Shown one piece after another: positions 18,366 through 27,884 of a stretch of 64,000 nucleotides of DNA. The DNA is from Bythopirellula sp. (GTDB lineage: Bacteria; Planctomycetota; Planctomycetia; Pirellulales; Lacipirellulaceae), in the NCBI GenBank assembly GCA_028285205.1, contig JANQQA010000320.1, forward strand, positions 1-64,000. The letters run 5' to 3'. The notes below the pieces were generated by a model. That model was not told the DNA's origin, ran no database searches, and saw nothing but the letters and a program-made list of their open reading frames with translations. Each line of letters starts with the position of its first letter. Positions within the stretch are counted from its first letter, which is position 1. The position numbers and the translations under genes are program-made.

Positions 18366-18433
18366 CACGCAGTGACGCTGCGGCGCAGAGAGTCGGCACC
18401 TAACTTCTCTCTGCGACTTTGCGTCTCTGCGTG
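18366..18433. repeat. Long imperfect inverted repeat between cysD and cysN/C
   Basis: The left arm 18366-18392 (starting cacgcagtgacgc) and the right arm 18407-18433 (ending gcgtctctgcgtg) pair over 27 positions with about 5 mismatches around a 14-nt loop. The right-arm motif tctctgcgactttgcgtctc resembles a dispersed intergenic repeat I recall from many bacterial genomes. There is no T-run of terminator type. It may be a REP/MITE-like element or an intercistronic mRNA hairpin that sets the cysD:cysN ratio. Confidence 0.7.
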
Positions 18434-18473
18434 ATTCTTTCCACGCTGCAATTGCGAACGAGATTGAATCATC

Positions 18474-20405
18474 ATGAGCCATCAATCTGAACTCATCGCC
18501 ACCGACATCGACGCTTACCTCAAGCAACACGAGCACAAGGAACTGCTGCGTTTCCTGACGTGCGGGTCGGTCGATGATGGCAAGTCGACGCTCATCGGTC
18601 GGCTGCTGTACGACTCGAAGATGATCTATGAAGACCAACTCGCCGCAATCGAGAAGGACTCGGCGACGGTTGGCACTGTCGGCGGCGACTTCGATCCCGC
18701 GCTGCTCACCGACGGACTGAAGGCCGAGCGTGAGCAAGGCATCACGATTGATGTCGCGTATCGCTACTTTTCCACGGCCAAACGCAAGTTCATCATCGCC
18801 GACTGTCCGGGGCACGAGCAGTACACACGCAACATGGCCACCGGTGCGAGCACCTGCGACTTGGCGATCATTCTCATTGATGCACGGCATGGCGTGATGA
18901 CCCAGACCAAGCGTCATTCGTTTATTGTGTCGCTGCTGGGGATCAAGCATGTGATCATCGCGGTTAACAAGATGGACCTCGTTGACTTTTCCGAGGAAAA
19001 GTTCGAGCAGATCTGCCAAGACTACCGTGAGTTCGCCACGCGGTTGGACATGAAGGACCTGCACTTCATTCCGATTTCTGCGCTGCTGGGGGACAATCTT
19101 GTCGATCACAGTGACAGCATGCCGTGGTACGAAGGTTCGACGATGATGCACATGCTCGAAAACGTGCATATTGCCTCTGATCGCAACCTGATCGACTTCC
19201 GCTACCCCGTGCAATTCGTCAATCGTCCGCATTTGGACTTCCGTGGTTTCTGCGGCACGATCGCGTCCGGGCGCATTCGCAAGGGCGATGAAGTTATGGC
19301 CCTGCCCTCGCGCAAGACGAGCAAGGTCGCCTCAATCGTCACCTACGACGGGGAACGTGACGAGGCGTTTGCGCCCCTGTCGGTCACGTTGACACTCGAA
19401 GATGAAATCGACGTGAGCCGCGGCGACATGCTCGTGCGTCCCGACAACGTGCCCAAGCTGGCTGACACGTTCGACGCGACGATCGTTTGGATGTCGGACG
19501 AGCCGCTCGTGCCGGGCAAGCAATACGCAATCAAACAAGGTACGAAGAACGTCGCTGGTAGTGTGTCGACCTTGCGCTACAAGATTGACGTGAACACGTT
19601 GCATCGTGACGATGCGCCTGCGTTGCAACTGAACGAAATTGGCCGCTGCCAACTCAAGTTGAATCAGCCCGTTGTGTTTGACGGCTACCGCAACAACAAA
19701 GGCACGGGCGCGTTCATCGTGATCGATCGGATCAGTAACGTGACCGTCGGCGCGGGGATGATCTTGCAGCGCACCCCTGGCGAAAAAGCGGATCACTGGG
19801 ACGCCGAAGCCGACGCGCATCTGCACACCGAGTTGAGCGCTGTCACCCCTGACCAACGCCAAGCTCGCTTCGGCCAACAGCCCGCGACGGTGCTCATCAC
19901 TGGTTTAGCTGGTGCTGGTAAATCACCGCTGGCTTACGCGTTGGAACGCCGTCTGTTCGACCAGGGTCGAGCCGCCTGCGTGCTCGACGGGCAAAACATG
20001 CGCCAGGGCATCAGCCGCGATCTAGGGTTCACCGCCGAGGACCGCAGCGAAAACCTTCGCCGCGCTGCCGAGGTGGCGAGCTTGATGAACAACGCGGGGC
20101 TGATCTGCATCGCGTCCTTCGTGGCCCCCAGCGAAGAGGTCCGGCAGAAAGCTGCCGAGTTGGTCGGCCGCGACCGCTTCCTCGTCGTGTATCTCAACAC
20201 CCCCATCGACGTCTGCCGCCAAGGCGACCAAGCCGACATGTACGCCAAAGCCGACTCGGGAGAAATCGCGAACTTCCCCGGCGTGACCGCGCCCTACGAC
20301 GTGCCTGAATCCGCCGACCTGGCGCTCGACGCGAGCAAGGTCGAAGTCAACGAATGCGTCGAGCAGATCATGACGCTCCTGACGGAGCGCAAAGTGATTT
20401 CGTAG
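18474..20405 (+). CDS. cysNC: Sulfate adenylyltransferase subunit 1 fused to APS kinase-like domain
   Basis: The 643-residue protein joins CysN, the GTPase subunit of ATP sulfurylase, to a C-terminal APS kinase-like (CysC) domain. CysN: G1 GSVDDGKST at 31-39, G3 [12 protein letters not shown]4 NKMDLVD, then beta-barrel domains to about 440. CysC-like: about 460-643, P-loop GLAGAGKSP (Lys483). This domain departs from the usual sequence: GKST reads GKSP, DGDN reads DGQN (Gln507), and the RDPKGLY region reads GDQADMY. The domain would phosphorylate APS to PAPS if active, but the changes leave that uncertain. It follows cysD. Confidence 0.94.
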   Translation: MSHQSELIATDIDAYLKQHEHKELLRFLTCGSVDDGKSTLIGRLLYDSKMIYEDQLAAIEKDSATVGTVGGDFDPALLTDGLKAEREQGITIDVAYRYFSTAKRKFIIADCPGHEQYTRNMATGASTCDLAIILIDARHGVMTQTKRHSFIVSLLGIKHVIIAVNKMDLVDFSEEKFEQICQDYREFATRLDMKDLHFIPISALLGDNLVDHSDSMPWYEGSTMMHMLENVHIASDRNLIDFRYPVQFVNRPHLDFRGFCGTIASGRIRKGDEVMALPSRKTSKVASIVTYDGERDEAFAPLSVTLTLEDEIDVSRGDMLVRPDNVPKLADTFDATIVWMSDEPLVPGKQYAIKQGTKNVAGSVSTLRYKIDVNTLHRDDAPALQLNEIGRCQLKLNQPVVFDGYRNNKGTGAFIVIDRISNVTVGAGMILQRTPGEKADHWDAEADAHLHTELSAVTPDQRQARFGQQPATVLITGLAGAGKSPLAYALERRLFDQGRAACVLDGQNMRQGISRDLGFTAEDRSENLRRAAEVASLMNNAGLICIASFVAPSEEVRQKAAELVGRDRFLVVYLNTPIDVCRQGDQADMYAKADSGEIANFPGVTAPYDVPESADLALDASKVEVNECVEQIMTLLTERKVIS

Positions 20406-20477
20406 TCGATCGCTGGTGATGCGGGAGCACTGACGGAAGGATGCAGAGTTCTTGCTACGGGAAAGCATGGCCGACTA

Positions 20478-21437
20478 TCAGGCAGCCGACGCGTAGCTGC
20501 AGACAAGCTCGATGCTTCGACGATGCCTAGATAAACCGAAGATGCCCGCTAGTACTAGGCCGCAGATCCACTGCGCTGCTTCCGGAATCACGACAATGTC
20601 GTAGCCAATCAGATCAAGCGTGCGAATGTCGGCGAAAGTGATAGGAACTATCACGCCAGAGGCCAGTGTAGGGTCCATCACGCCGATCAGCGTCCCTGTC
20701 AGATCATTATCTTTCCAGTGCGAAGCCTGTCGTAGGTCGCCCGGAGGATTCACGCCCGTCGAAAAGCCCCATTCATTCAGAGTGTCACTAAACGTTGATT
20801 CAGTGCCGGGCTCAAGCAAGCGATCATTCAATGCGAACTCCAGATCGCTGGTTGGTTCGTTCCCCGATTCGAATCGGAAGAAATCCAAAGGATTGGGCTC
20901 GATTTTGGTCTCGCCAAGGTTGATGTCGTCGACCTCCGAAGTAAATCCGAGCGCATGTCCAATCTCGTGAACAGCCACAGATTCAAAGTCGACGGTTCCA
21001 GTGGTTACGCCATTTGAGTTGTCAAAGTCGAAGGTGAAGTCGGAGTTAAAAGATATCAGTGCATCGGTAATGGTCTGATCAGTAATTAGTCCCAGTGCCT
21101 TCGCGTTCGCCGAAGTCAACGACGCCAGGTCGACACCGCTGGATTGTTGGATCGTCACACCGGCAGGCAGAGCGAACTGATTCGCATTGAATCCGGACAA
21201 GTTTGCCACGATCGCATCGTCGGGCTCGCTAGCCGAGTCTGCAACCATTGCATCCCGCAGCTCATTCAACGGCCCGGTCGCTACACTTGGTAGTGCTGTG
21301 CCGATGATGTTCTCGCTGCCCGACCCAAACGAACTCAGCTCGGCATCGATGTTGACGGTGATGCCGTCCGTGAAAAAGCGTTCCCAGGTGCGCGCAGCAC
21401 GCTCAAACGCGCCGAGTGCCGCCGCATTCGCTCCCAA
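20478..21437 (-). CDS. Zinc metalloprotease with PEP-CTERM-like tail, N-terminus missing
   Basis: This is a metzincin-like protease with the zinc motif HEIGHALGF at residues 157-165 and a possible Met-turn in GVMDPTLASG. It resembles the NF038122-type PEP-CTERM metalloproteases. The C-terminus has IPEAAQW, a hydrophobic segment and RHRR, a weak sorting signal. The frame opens with a TTG at 21437, and an in-frame stop lies two codons upstream, so there is no signal peptide although the family is exported. Either the N-terminal exon-length piece was lost by a frameshift or deletion, or the gene is decaying. The catalytic core looks intact. Confidence 0.75.
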   Translation of the reverse strand: MGANAAALGAFERAARTWERFFTDGITVNIDAELSSFGSGSENIIGTALPSVATGPLNELRDAMVADSASEPDDAIVANLSGFNANQFALPAGVTIQQSSGVDLASLTSANAKALGLITDQTITDALISFNSDFTFDFDNSNGVTTGTVDFESVAVHEIGHALGFTSEVDDINLGETKIEPNPLDFFRFESGNEPTSDLEFALNDRLLEPGTESTFSDTLNEWGFSTGVNPPGDLRQASHWKDNDLTGTLIGVMDPTLASGVIVPITFADIRTLDLIGYDIVVIPEAAQWICGLVLAGIFGLSRHRRSIELVCSYASAA

Positions 21438-21611
21438 TGCGGGTCATGGTGAGTTCTCAAGGAAGTCCGTCCGGCGGATGACCATGATAGCACAGATCAC
21501 CGACAGATTCCGCAAACCGACGGGCCAATCCACAAGGAGGTGGATAATTGCTACGATAACACCGTGGCAGGCACATAGGCCTGTATTTCCCGACTCCTTG
21601 GAGATCTCGCG

Positions 21612-22037
21612 ATGACCCAACCTTCGATGGGATCGATTGTCCCCTGCTTTCGCTATCGGGATGCACCGACGGCAATCACGTGGTTGTGCGATGCGTTTGA
21701 TTTTACCGAACATCTTGTTGTCCCCGACGGTGATGGCGGTACTGCCCACGCCCAGCTCAAGCTGGGCAACGCGATGATTATGTTGGGCACCGCACGCGAC
21801 GATGAGTTCGGTAAGCTTGTTGGTCCCGGCGGCGAGGGACCGATTCGGGAATTGGCGGGGCACTCGGTTTACGTGGTCGTGCCCGATGCCGACGAGCACT
21901 ACGCACGCGCCGTCGCTGCGGGTGCCGAGATCGTCATCGACATCAAGGATCAAGACCACAGCGGCCGCGCCTATACGTGTCGCGATCTGGAACGACACGT
22001 CTGGACGTTTGGGACATACGATCCCTGGGCGGCGTAG
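21612..22037 (+). CDS. VOC-superfamily (glyoxalase-like) protein
   Basis: A 141-residue vicinal-oxygen-chelate fold protein with paired beta-alpha-beta-beta-beta units: IVPCFRYRDAPTAITWLCDA at the start, AQLKLGNAMIMLG in the middle, and YTCRDLERHVWTFG at the end. This resembles the glyoxalase/bleomycin-resistance group with the PhnB-like subset ending. The metal ligands and substrate are not evident. It is the first of four same-strand genes (VOC, VOC, EEP, GNAT). Confidence 0.85.
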   Translation: MTQPSMGSIVPCFRYRDAPTAITWLCDAFDFTEHLVVPDGDGGTAHAQLKLGNAMIMLGTARDDEFGKLVGPGGEGPIRELAGHSVYVVVPDADEHYARAVAAGAEIVIDIKDQDHSGRAYTCRDLERHVWTFGTYDPWAA

Positions 22038-22157
22038 CCCCATCGCGTACCGCCTGGGTTTTGCTGGAATGGTGTCTGGACCGTATGATGGGTAAACACG
22101 AGCTATCCCCTAGCAGCCCACTGTTGTCACGCAGAACTCGAACTGAAGGTCGCATGC

Positions 22158-22553
22158 ATGAATACCGCCACCCAGAAAACGGTGTTTGGAACGGTTGCTC
22201 CGCAGTTTATCGTGTCAGATCCGCTCGCCACGGCCGAATTCTATCGCGACGTGCTGGGATTTGAGATCACGGACAAGTTTCTCGATCCACCGGTCCATTG
22301 CATCGTCACACGCGGGCATTCGCAAGTATTTCTTGGCAAGGCTGACGAGTCGTTAGGCGTCTCGAATCGTACGCTCAAGCCGGAAGGAATCGATGCGTAC
22401 TTCCGCGTTCGCGGGCTGGCAGCGCTTGCTGAGGAGATTGCCGAGCAGGGCGGTGAAATTGTCGAAGGCCCGGTCACTCGCGATTACGATGTGCGCGAGT
22501 TGGTTGTACAAGACTGCAACGGCTTTGTGCTGGTCTTCGGCGAAGACGTATGA
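22158..22553 (+). CDS. Second VOC-superfamily protein
   Basis: A 131-residue glyoxalase-like protein: QFIVSDPLATAEFYRDVLGF, GHSQVFLGKADESLG, then YFRVRGLAALAEEIAEQGGE and a closing block VQDCNGFVLVFGE. The asparagine-glycine-phenylalanine ending is typical of bleomycin-resistance-like VOC members. Its stop overlaps the next start by ATGA (22550-22553), so it is translationally coupled to the EEP gene. Substrate unknown. Confidence 0.86.
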   Translation: MNTATQKTVFGTVAPQFIVSDPLATAEFYRDVLGFEITDKFLDPPVHCIVTRGHSQVFLGKADESLGVSNRTLKPEGIDAYFRVRGLAALAEEIAEQGGEIVEGPVTRDYDVRELVVQDCNGFVLVFGEDV

Positions 22554-23545
22554 TTCGGCTCTGGCCGCAGCGACGTTGGCTACGTCTTCTGCTGGTGGCA
22601 CTCACGGTCGTGTTCGTGCCATACCTCGTTAGCCGGCTAGCGAGTCCATCGCGGTGCGTCACAGTCCACGGTGAAAAACCCATGGCTGGGTCCCGGACAT
22701 TCGAAGGCAAGCTACGCGTTGCTTGTTTCAACATCGCCCACGGTCGTGGACTCGCCATATCGAACTGGGCGGGAGGAGATCACGCGACTCGGCACGATCG
22801 GCTTTCGAGTATTTCCGATTTGCTGGCCGACTTGGATGCAGACATTGTGGTGCTCAACGAAGTCGACTTCGACTCAAGCTGGAGCGGACACGTCAATCAA
22901 GCGGAATTGCTCGCGAATCTGGCTGGATACCCCTTTCGGGTGGAGCAGCGCAATCTGGACTTTCGTGTGCTCGGATGGACGTGGAGGTTCGGCAATGCGG
23001 TGCTGTCGAAGCACCCAATCGAGGTTGCTCAGTTGATCGATCTACCCGGCTACTCTCCGTGGGAAACTACGCTGGTGGGCAAGAAGCGAGCGGTCTCGTG
23101 CGAAGTGCTTGTCGGCGGGCGCTCCATCCGAGTTATCGCTGCCCATTTGTCACACCGTAGCGAAGCGCTGCGTGTGGAATCGGCAAGGGTACTAACCGAC
23201 CTCATCGGAGATGGCCGTCGACCGACCGTCGTTGCTGGTGACCTCAATTCAACGCCGCCAGGGTTTCCGCTGTCGATGACAGATGCGGGTGGGAACAACG
23301 CGATTGATGTCTTCGATCAATCGAAGTTGCTGACGCGATCACCGACAACGATGCCATCTGCAGATCAGCTTACTTTTCCTGCCGATAAGCCTGACCGACT
23401 GATCGACTGGATCATGATCTCGCGCGCGTGGCGATTCATGCGCTATCGCGTTGTGCCGACAAGCCTTTCCGACCATCGCGCCGTCGTTGCGGAAATGGAG
23501 TTTAGTCTCGGAGACGGGCAAGATCGTCCAGACCCACCCGAATAG
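22550..23545 (+). CDS. Membrane-anchored endonuclease/exonuclease/phosphatase (EEP) family protein
   Basis: The 331-residue protein begins with a hydrophobic anchor (LRLLLVALTVVFVPYLV) and then has an EEP (DNase I/inositol-phosphatase) fold. Visible motifs are FNIAHGRGL (Asn/metal), VLNEVDFDS (catalytic Glu), VAGDLNSTP (Asp-x-Asn) and the terminal SDHRAVVAEM (Asp-His pair). The hydrophobic start suggests that it faces the periplasm. The substrate may be a nucleic acid, phospholipid or inositol phosphate; sequence alone does not say. Coupled to the VOC gene upstream, 5 nt before the GNAT gene. Confidence 0.86.
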   Translation: MIRLWPQRRWLRLLLVALTVVFVPYLVSRLASPSRCVTVHGEKPMAGSRTFEGKLRVACFNIAHGRGLAISNWAGGDHATRHDRLSSISDLLADLDADIVVLNEVDFDSSWSGHVNQAELLANLAGYPFRVEQRNLDFRVLGWTWRFGNAVLSKHPIEVAQLIDLPGYSPWETTLVGKKRAVSCEVLVGGRSIRVIAAHLSHRSEALRVESARVLTDLIGDGRRPTVVAGDLNSTPPGFPLSMTDAGGNNAIDVFDQSKLLTRSPTTMPSADQLTFPADKPDRLIDWIMISRAWRFMRYRVVPTSLSDHRAVVAEMEFSLGDGQDRPDPPE

Positions 23546-23550
23546 CCTTT

Positions 23551-24147
23551 ATGCCAGCAATGAACATCAGCTATGCCCACGGTGTGCCAGAGCGGTTCCG
23601 GCACGCGGCAGCAGTGCTCTACGACAACGCGTTTGGTGCAAAGTTTGCCGTCGCGGTTCCGGCTCGTGAGCGACGATTGAGGCTATTGGCGGAGTCGTTT
23701 CAATTGGAGCATGCCATCGGTGCAATCGCCGATGAGAAGCTTGTCGGCATCGCGGGATTCCATGGCACCGCTGGTTCGCTAACCGGCGGCATGACTTTCC
23801 GATCGCTGATCGCACGCCTGGGTCTGCTACGCGGAAGCTGGGCGGCCGTGATCTTCAGTCTGTACGACCGCCGACCACTGCCCGGAGAGTTGTTGATGGA
23901 CGGAATTGCCGTCGCGCCGGATATGCGCGGGCGGGGCATCGGCGGCAAGTTGCTCGACCTTGTTACCAAACACGCGCGGGAACAAAACCTCAAGTCTATT
24001 CGCCTGGACGTAATCGATACGAACCTGGGCGCGAGAACGCTCTACGACCGCAGCGGATTCACAGAGATCAAGACCGAATCGTTCGAATCGCTGCGTTGGT
24101 TGCTTGGCTTCGGCGCTGCCACCACGATGAGAAAGGTGATCGCCTAA
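23551..24147 (+). CDS. GNAT family N-acetyltransferase
   Basis: A 198-residue acetyltransferase with GNAT motif A (IAVAPDMRGRGIGGKLLDLV, about 112-131), binding acetyl-CoA through RGRGIG, and motif B (NLGARTLYDRSGF). ATG 23551 and ATG 23560 are both possible starts; the latter begins MNISYAHGVPERFR. It closes the VOC-VOC-EEP-GNAT run and converges on the proline-rich membrane gene. Acceptor unknown. Confidence 0.88.
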   Translation: MPAMNISYAHGVPERFRHAAAVLYDNAFGAKFAVAVPARERRLRLLAESFQLEHAIGAIADEKLVGIAGFHGTAGSLTGGMTFRSLIARLGLLRGSWAAVIFSLYDRRPLPGELLMDGIAVAPDMRGRGIGGKLLDLVTKHAREQNLKSIRLDVIDTNLGARTLYDRSGFTEIKTESFESLRWLLGFGAATTMRKVIA

Positions 24148-24157
24148 CGCGTCGGCG

Positions 24158-24934
24158 CTACTTGTCGCTAGCTTCGTAGTAAATCGCCTGCTGCAGCGGC
24201 TGTTGGGCCGCACTCGTTTGCACGGCCGACGCCGGATTGACCTGTGGCATGCTGGATTGCTGTTGTTGCCAGCTGACTTGGCGAACCGGCTGCGTGAGCA
24301 TTTCGGGAGTGATGTTCATCGCCACTCTCGGTTGTGTACGCCGCGTTCTCTGTGGCCTTGCATTGGCCACCTTGGCCTTGCTGATCGCAATCGCTGCCTG
24401 TCGCAAACTGGGTGGCAACGCGGGTGGGGCGTCCTCCATTTGGGGCAGTTCAGGTAGCTCGCTGAAGGGGTCGAAGTCAATCGGATCTTCTTCTGCAGGG
24501 GCTTCTTCAGGACCGGGTAGCAAGGGCGCTGGCTCTGCTCCTGGGAGTTCCACCGGTGCCGCTTCTTCGACGGCCCGCTCCCTCTTCGCTTTCGGCGGTG
24601 CCCGCAGGTCTTCTTGTTCTGGCTTGGGCGTTTCGTAACCATCCAGAGGATCGACGACTTGGTCATCCGCCGCGTCTGGCTCGCCCGTCTGGCTAGGTGG
24701 CCGCTCGATCACCTCGCCTGGCCACGTCCGCCAACGCGTGTGATAGTGTCCCCAGGTCTCGCGTTTCGGACGGCAGATGCCATCTGCTGCGCAAGCACAT
24801 GGCGTCGTCGGTCCACAGCCGCAGAGTCGCTCGCCGACGGCGTATGTCAGTTGGGCGGCAGCGATGACGACAAGCATGAAGGCGCCGAGCATCAGGCCAG
24901 TCAGTTTGAAGTTGAAGGTCCGATTCTGTGACAT
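24158..24934 (-). CDS. Membrane protein with a proline/acidic-rich extracytoplasmic tail
   Basis: From ATG 24934 this is a 258-residue protein: a transmembrane segment at about 14-30 (LMLGAFMLVVIAAAQL), a cysteine-rich patch just after it (CGCGPTTPCACAADGICRP), then a long low-complexity stretch rich in Pro, Glu and Ala, and a Gln-rich C-terminus. No domain is recognised. It lies 69 nt downstream of the Wza-like gene on the same strand, so a role in polysaccharide export or envelope structure is plausible by location only. The longer frame to 24994 adds a Ser-rich stretch without support. Confidence 0.7.
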   Translation of the reverse strand: MSQNRTFNFKLTGLMLGAFMLVVIAAAQLTYAVGERLCGCGPTTPCACAADGICRPKRETWGHYHTRWRTWPGEVIERPPSQTGEPDAADDQVVDPLDGYETPKPEQEDLRAPPKAKRERAVEEAAPVELPGAEPAPLLPGPEEAPAEEDPIDFDPFSELPELPQMEDAPPALPPSLRQAAIAISKAKVANARPQRTRRTQPRVAMNITPEMLTQPVRQVSWQQQQSSMPQVNPASAVQTSAAQQPLQQAIYYEASDK

Positions 24935-25003
24935 GGCAATCAACCTTGATGTATGTGTTGCGACGAGTCGACGAGATGATGAGCTAAACGACATGAGAAT
25001 GAT

Positions 25004-26068
25004 TTAGAAGGTGTTGGCCAGGCCGAATCGGGTAATCCGGTTGAGTGTCGAGGTTCCGAGTGAGACTGCACCGAAGATTCGCTCGAACGGCTGCAACGTG
25101 GTGCTGACGATCGCACTGAACCTGGAGTACTTGTTCTCGGCGATAAACAGACGATCCCCAGGCAGCAACTGGTAGTTGGTAGCCGTTGAAGCGCCAGCCG
25201 TGATATCATTCCAATCGATAGGTAGCACCTGTTCGCATCCAACGCCGTTAGGAGCGGGACGAGCAATCCAGATCTTCGTGGACGATAGTTGCGAGAGGCC
25301 GCCCAATGCCGCAACGGCATCGAGAACGGTTTCGTTGCCGGTGATTGGCAACCGAGAAACGTTATCACCGAAGCCGCCACCTTGCGTCACCACGTAGTAG
25401 ACTTTGCTGTTATAGGCCAGCACATCGACGAAGACTTCAGGCTGTTCGAGCTTCTCGGCCAGCTTCGCCTCGACGGCATTCCGAACTTCTTCGATCGTCA
25501 TCCCCGCCACGAACACCGAGCCGTAAGTGCCCAGGTTGACGCGTCCGTCCGGGCCAACCAGGTGCTGGCCAGTAACTTGTTGAGCTCCCGAGGATTGCAG
25601 GAGCGAAATCGATACGTCGACGTCGGTCAGAATCTGCGACAGCTCGCTCCGCACGAAGTCTTCTGCTTCCTCGGTGGTCAGCCCAGTGATCTTGATTCGC
25701 CCGTAGGTCGGTCCAAGATTGACCGTGCCATCGGCGTCGATCGAGTACGCATCGTCGATCGGCTGATCCGGATAGGCACCAGTCACGCGTAGCAAAACAA
25801 CATCAAAAATCTCAAACTTGTGAGGAGCCTTGGGGACGAGTTTCACGCCTTCGATCAACAGAATGTCCGGCGGCTCAATAACGTAACGCGGCAATGTGAC
25901 TTTATCGAGTTCACGAGGTACCGTGCTTTCCAGCGGTGGCTCCGGTGGCGTCGCCGGGAAGGGATCTCGCGGAGTTAGCGCGGCCGTGCAGCCTGTGGTT
26001 CCCAGCAGCATCGCCATAAGTGCAATGATTTTGCCGAATTGCGTCTGGTTTTGGTCGCAATACTTCAT
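25004..26068 (-). CDS. Wza-like polysaccharide export lipoprotein
   Basis: This is a periplasmic/outer-membrane polysaccharide exporter of the OPX family, 354 residues. The lipobox is LGTTGC with Cys27. The poly_export (PES) domain lies at about 60-160 (RYVIEPPDILLIEG, YSIDADGTVNLGPTYGRIKI). SLBB-like repeats follow (GPDGRVNLGTYGSVFVAGMT, and KVYYVVTQGGGFGDNVSRLP to about 260), then LLPGDRLFI and an amphipathic C-terminal region. With the exosortase and the Wzz/BY-kinase-like gene it forms the EPS/exosortase locus. It is divergent from the exosortase, with 712 nt between. Confidence 0.92.
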   Translation of the reverse strand: MKYCDQNQTQFGKIIALMAMLLGTTGCTAALTPRDPFPATPPEPPLESTVPRELDKVTLPRYVIEPPDILLIEGVKLVPKAPHKFEIFDVVLLRVTGAYPDQPIDDAYSIDADGTVNLGPTYGRIKITGLTTEEAEDFVRSELSQILTDVDVSISLLQSSGAQQVTGQHLVGPDGRVNLGTYGSVFVAGMTIEEVRNAVEAKLAEKLEQPEVFVDVLAYNSKVYYVVTQGGGFGDNVSRLPITGNETVLDAVAALGGLSQLSSTKIWIARPAPNGVGCEQVLPIDWNDITAGASTATNYQLLPGDRLFIAENKYSRFSAIVSTTLQPFERIFGAVSLGTSTLNRITRFGLANTF

Positions 26069-26780
26069 CGGAGTTTCTCGCTGGAGAGAGATTTCTGGGA
26101 ACGACTCGACCCATGATTTGGAGGAAAATACTAGCCAGGCGTTAGGGCCTCACTAACAGCTACAGTGCATATAATCGGTAAGGTTTAACAGCGACTTTCG
26201 GCAGACTTCGCTAAAATCTGCGAAAACTCAGGGCTCCTACAGGTTGCTAGCACGCATGGCCTTCAAAAACACGTGCTCTTCGAACCCCTTATGGCGACGA
26301 CGAGCCAAACTACACGTGCGCTCGTCTCGCCGCATGGACGGTGAGAGCATTCACATTTTGTTGCGAGTCCCATTTTCGCGAATGGCTCACCTATTCCCAC
26401 TGACCAGCATGACTGGTCGTGACGTGCGCAATGCGTGAGTATTGCGGCCTGCTGGCAGCGCTGGGCACGGCAATCCGTTTGACAGATTGGGGGGTACCCG
26501 CGTATGCTCAATTGCATAGCAAAGTGCTACCACAGCGATACTTACGCACTGTGAGGCGCCTGCGGAATCGGACGTTCAGAGGGGCACGACGGATCGCCAG
26601 CTGCTTTTTCGAGGTTCTGACGGAAACACACTGTTCTGAGTCGAATTGTCCGTCCTGTATCCAGGGCCACAGCCAGCTGCTTCTAAATCGTCCGTCTTCC
26701 CGTATATCTTCCACGACAGCAATTTCACTCGACATGCTGGCGGAAACTGCCAGCAGCGAGCAACACGACGAGCCTGACGC
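26069..26780. other. 712-nt divergent intergenic region of the EPS/exosortase locus
   Basis: No real gene is visible; the open frames here lack ribosome-binding sites. It must carry promoters for both the Wza-like gene (minus) and the exosortase (plus), but I could not pick convincing boxes. A hairpin tgctggc / gccagca (26735-26741, 26749-26755) sits 25 nt before the exosortase start. Confidence 0.55.
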
Positions 26781-27884
26781 ATGTCTACAGACACTCACGC
26801 CTTTGCGTTTCACGACGATGACGAACTCGGTCAACCGTTGAGCGATGCAGAGAACAAGGCGACCTGGGCAATCTATGGAATTCTGCTGGCCGTGCTGACT
26901 GCCGGCTATTGGAACATGTTTGAGTTCACAGCCAGCTTCTGGGGCAAAGCGCTGTACTCGCACGGCTACATTATTCCCCTGATCGCTGGCTACTTGCTAT
27001 GGACGCGGTCTGGCGCGACGTTACAGGGAAATGACGGCCTTTACTTCTCGATATCGATGTTCTTGCTCGCGATTTTCCCGGTCAAGGCGCTTACTACTGG
27101 TGAGAAAATCCCCGATTGGCTGCTGGTCGGATCGATCGCGGCGGCCTGCGCGGTATTCTTGCATTTTCTCAGTCGTGTGCGGCTGAGATCGGTGAGCACC
27201 AGCGAACGATGGATCGGATTTGCCGTGCTGCTCGCCTGCCTGTGCGCGAGGATTCCTGCCTCGACGTACGACATGAACCCCGTCGACCGGCTAACCTACA
27301 TCGGAGCTATGCTGGGAATCACATTGATGATGGGCGGCTGGTCGATGCTTAAGTGGGCTGGCCCGCCGCTGGCGTTCCTGGTGTTCATGTTTCCCCTGCC
27401 GTCGGTTTTGGAGAACAGCGTCCTGTGGGGGTTGCAGCGCGTGGCCGCGATTAGTAGTACCTGGACACTGCAGCTAATCGGCGTGCCGGCTCTGCGTGAG
27501 GGCAGTAAGCTGGCCATCGACGGCCTGAACTTGGACGTGGCGGATGCGTGCAGTGGGTTGCGGATGAGCACGATTTTTGGGGCCATGTCAGTCGCACTGG
27601 CCATGCTGATCAATCGCCCGTGGTGGGATCGACTGACTATTCTCCTGTCTGCCATCCCTGTGGCTTTGTTCACGAACGTAATTCGAATCACCGTCACAGC
27701 ACTGATCTACATGGCGTTTCCTGACAGCGATGCCGCGCACAAGTACGTTCATGACTGGGCTGGATTTGCCATGATGCCCGTTGCCATGGGTATTTTGGCC
27801 CTGGAATTGAAGCTATTGCAAAAGATTACCGTGCCCATCGACGCCGAGGAGGAATACGCGGCGTTCGGTGCCGCTCACGGTTAG
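26781..27884 (+). CDS. Exosortase (EpsH family)
   Basis: An integral-membrane cysteine transpeptidase predicted to cut PEP-CTERM signals and attach the protein to an envelope carrier. The 367 residues hold about eight hydrophobic helices. The catalytic triad of the family is complete: Cys257 in VADACSGLRM, Arg302 in FTNVIRITV, and His324 in KYVHDWAGF. The HGYIIPLIAG block (61-70) of the N-terminal domain is also present. There is no EpsI-type (DUF3485) C-terminal domain. At least two and probably three targets are encoded in the window (208-993, 42769-45984, and weakly 20478-21437). It lies just upstream of the Wzz/BY-kinase-like gene. Confidence 0.93.
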   Translation: MSTDTHAFAFHDDDELGQPLSDAENKATWAIYGILLAVLTAGYWNMFEFTASFWGKALYSHGYIIPLIAGYLLWTRSGATLQGNDGLYFSISMFLLAIFPVKALTTGEKIPDWLLVGSIAAACAVFLHFLSRVRLRSVSTSERWIGFAVLLACLCARIPASTYDMNPVDRLTYIGAMLGITLMMGGWSMLKWAGPPLAFLVFMFPLPSVLENSVLWGLQRVAAISSTWTLQLIGVPALREGSKLAIDGLNLDVADACSGLRMSTIFGAMSVALAMLINRPWWDRLTILLSAIPVALFTNVIRITVTALIYMAFPDSDAAHKYVHDWAGFAMMPVAMGILALELKLLQKITVPIDAEEEYAAFGAAHG

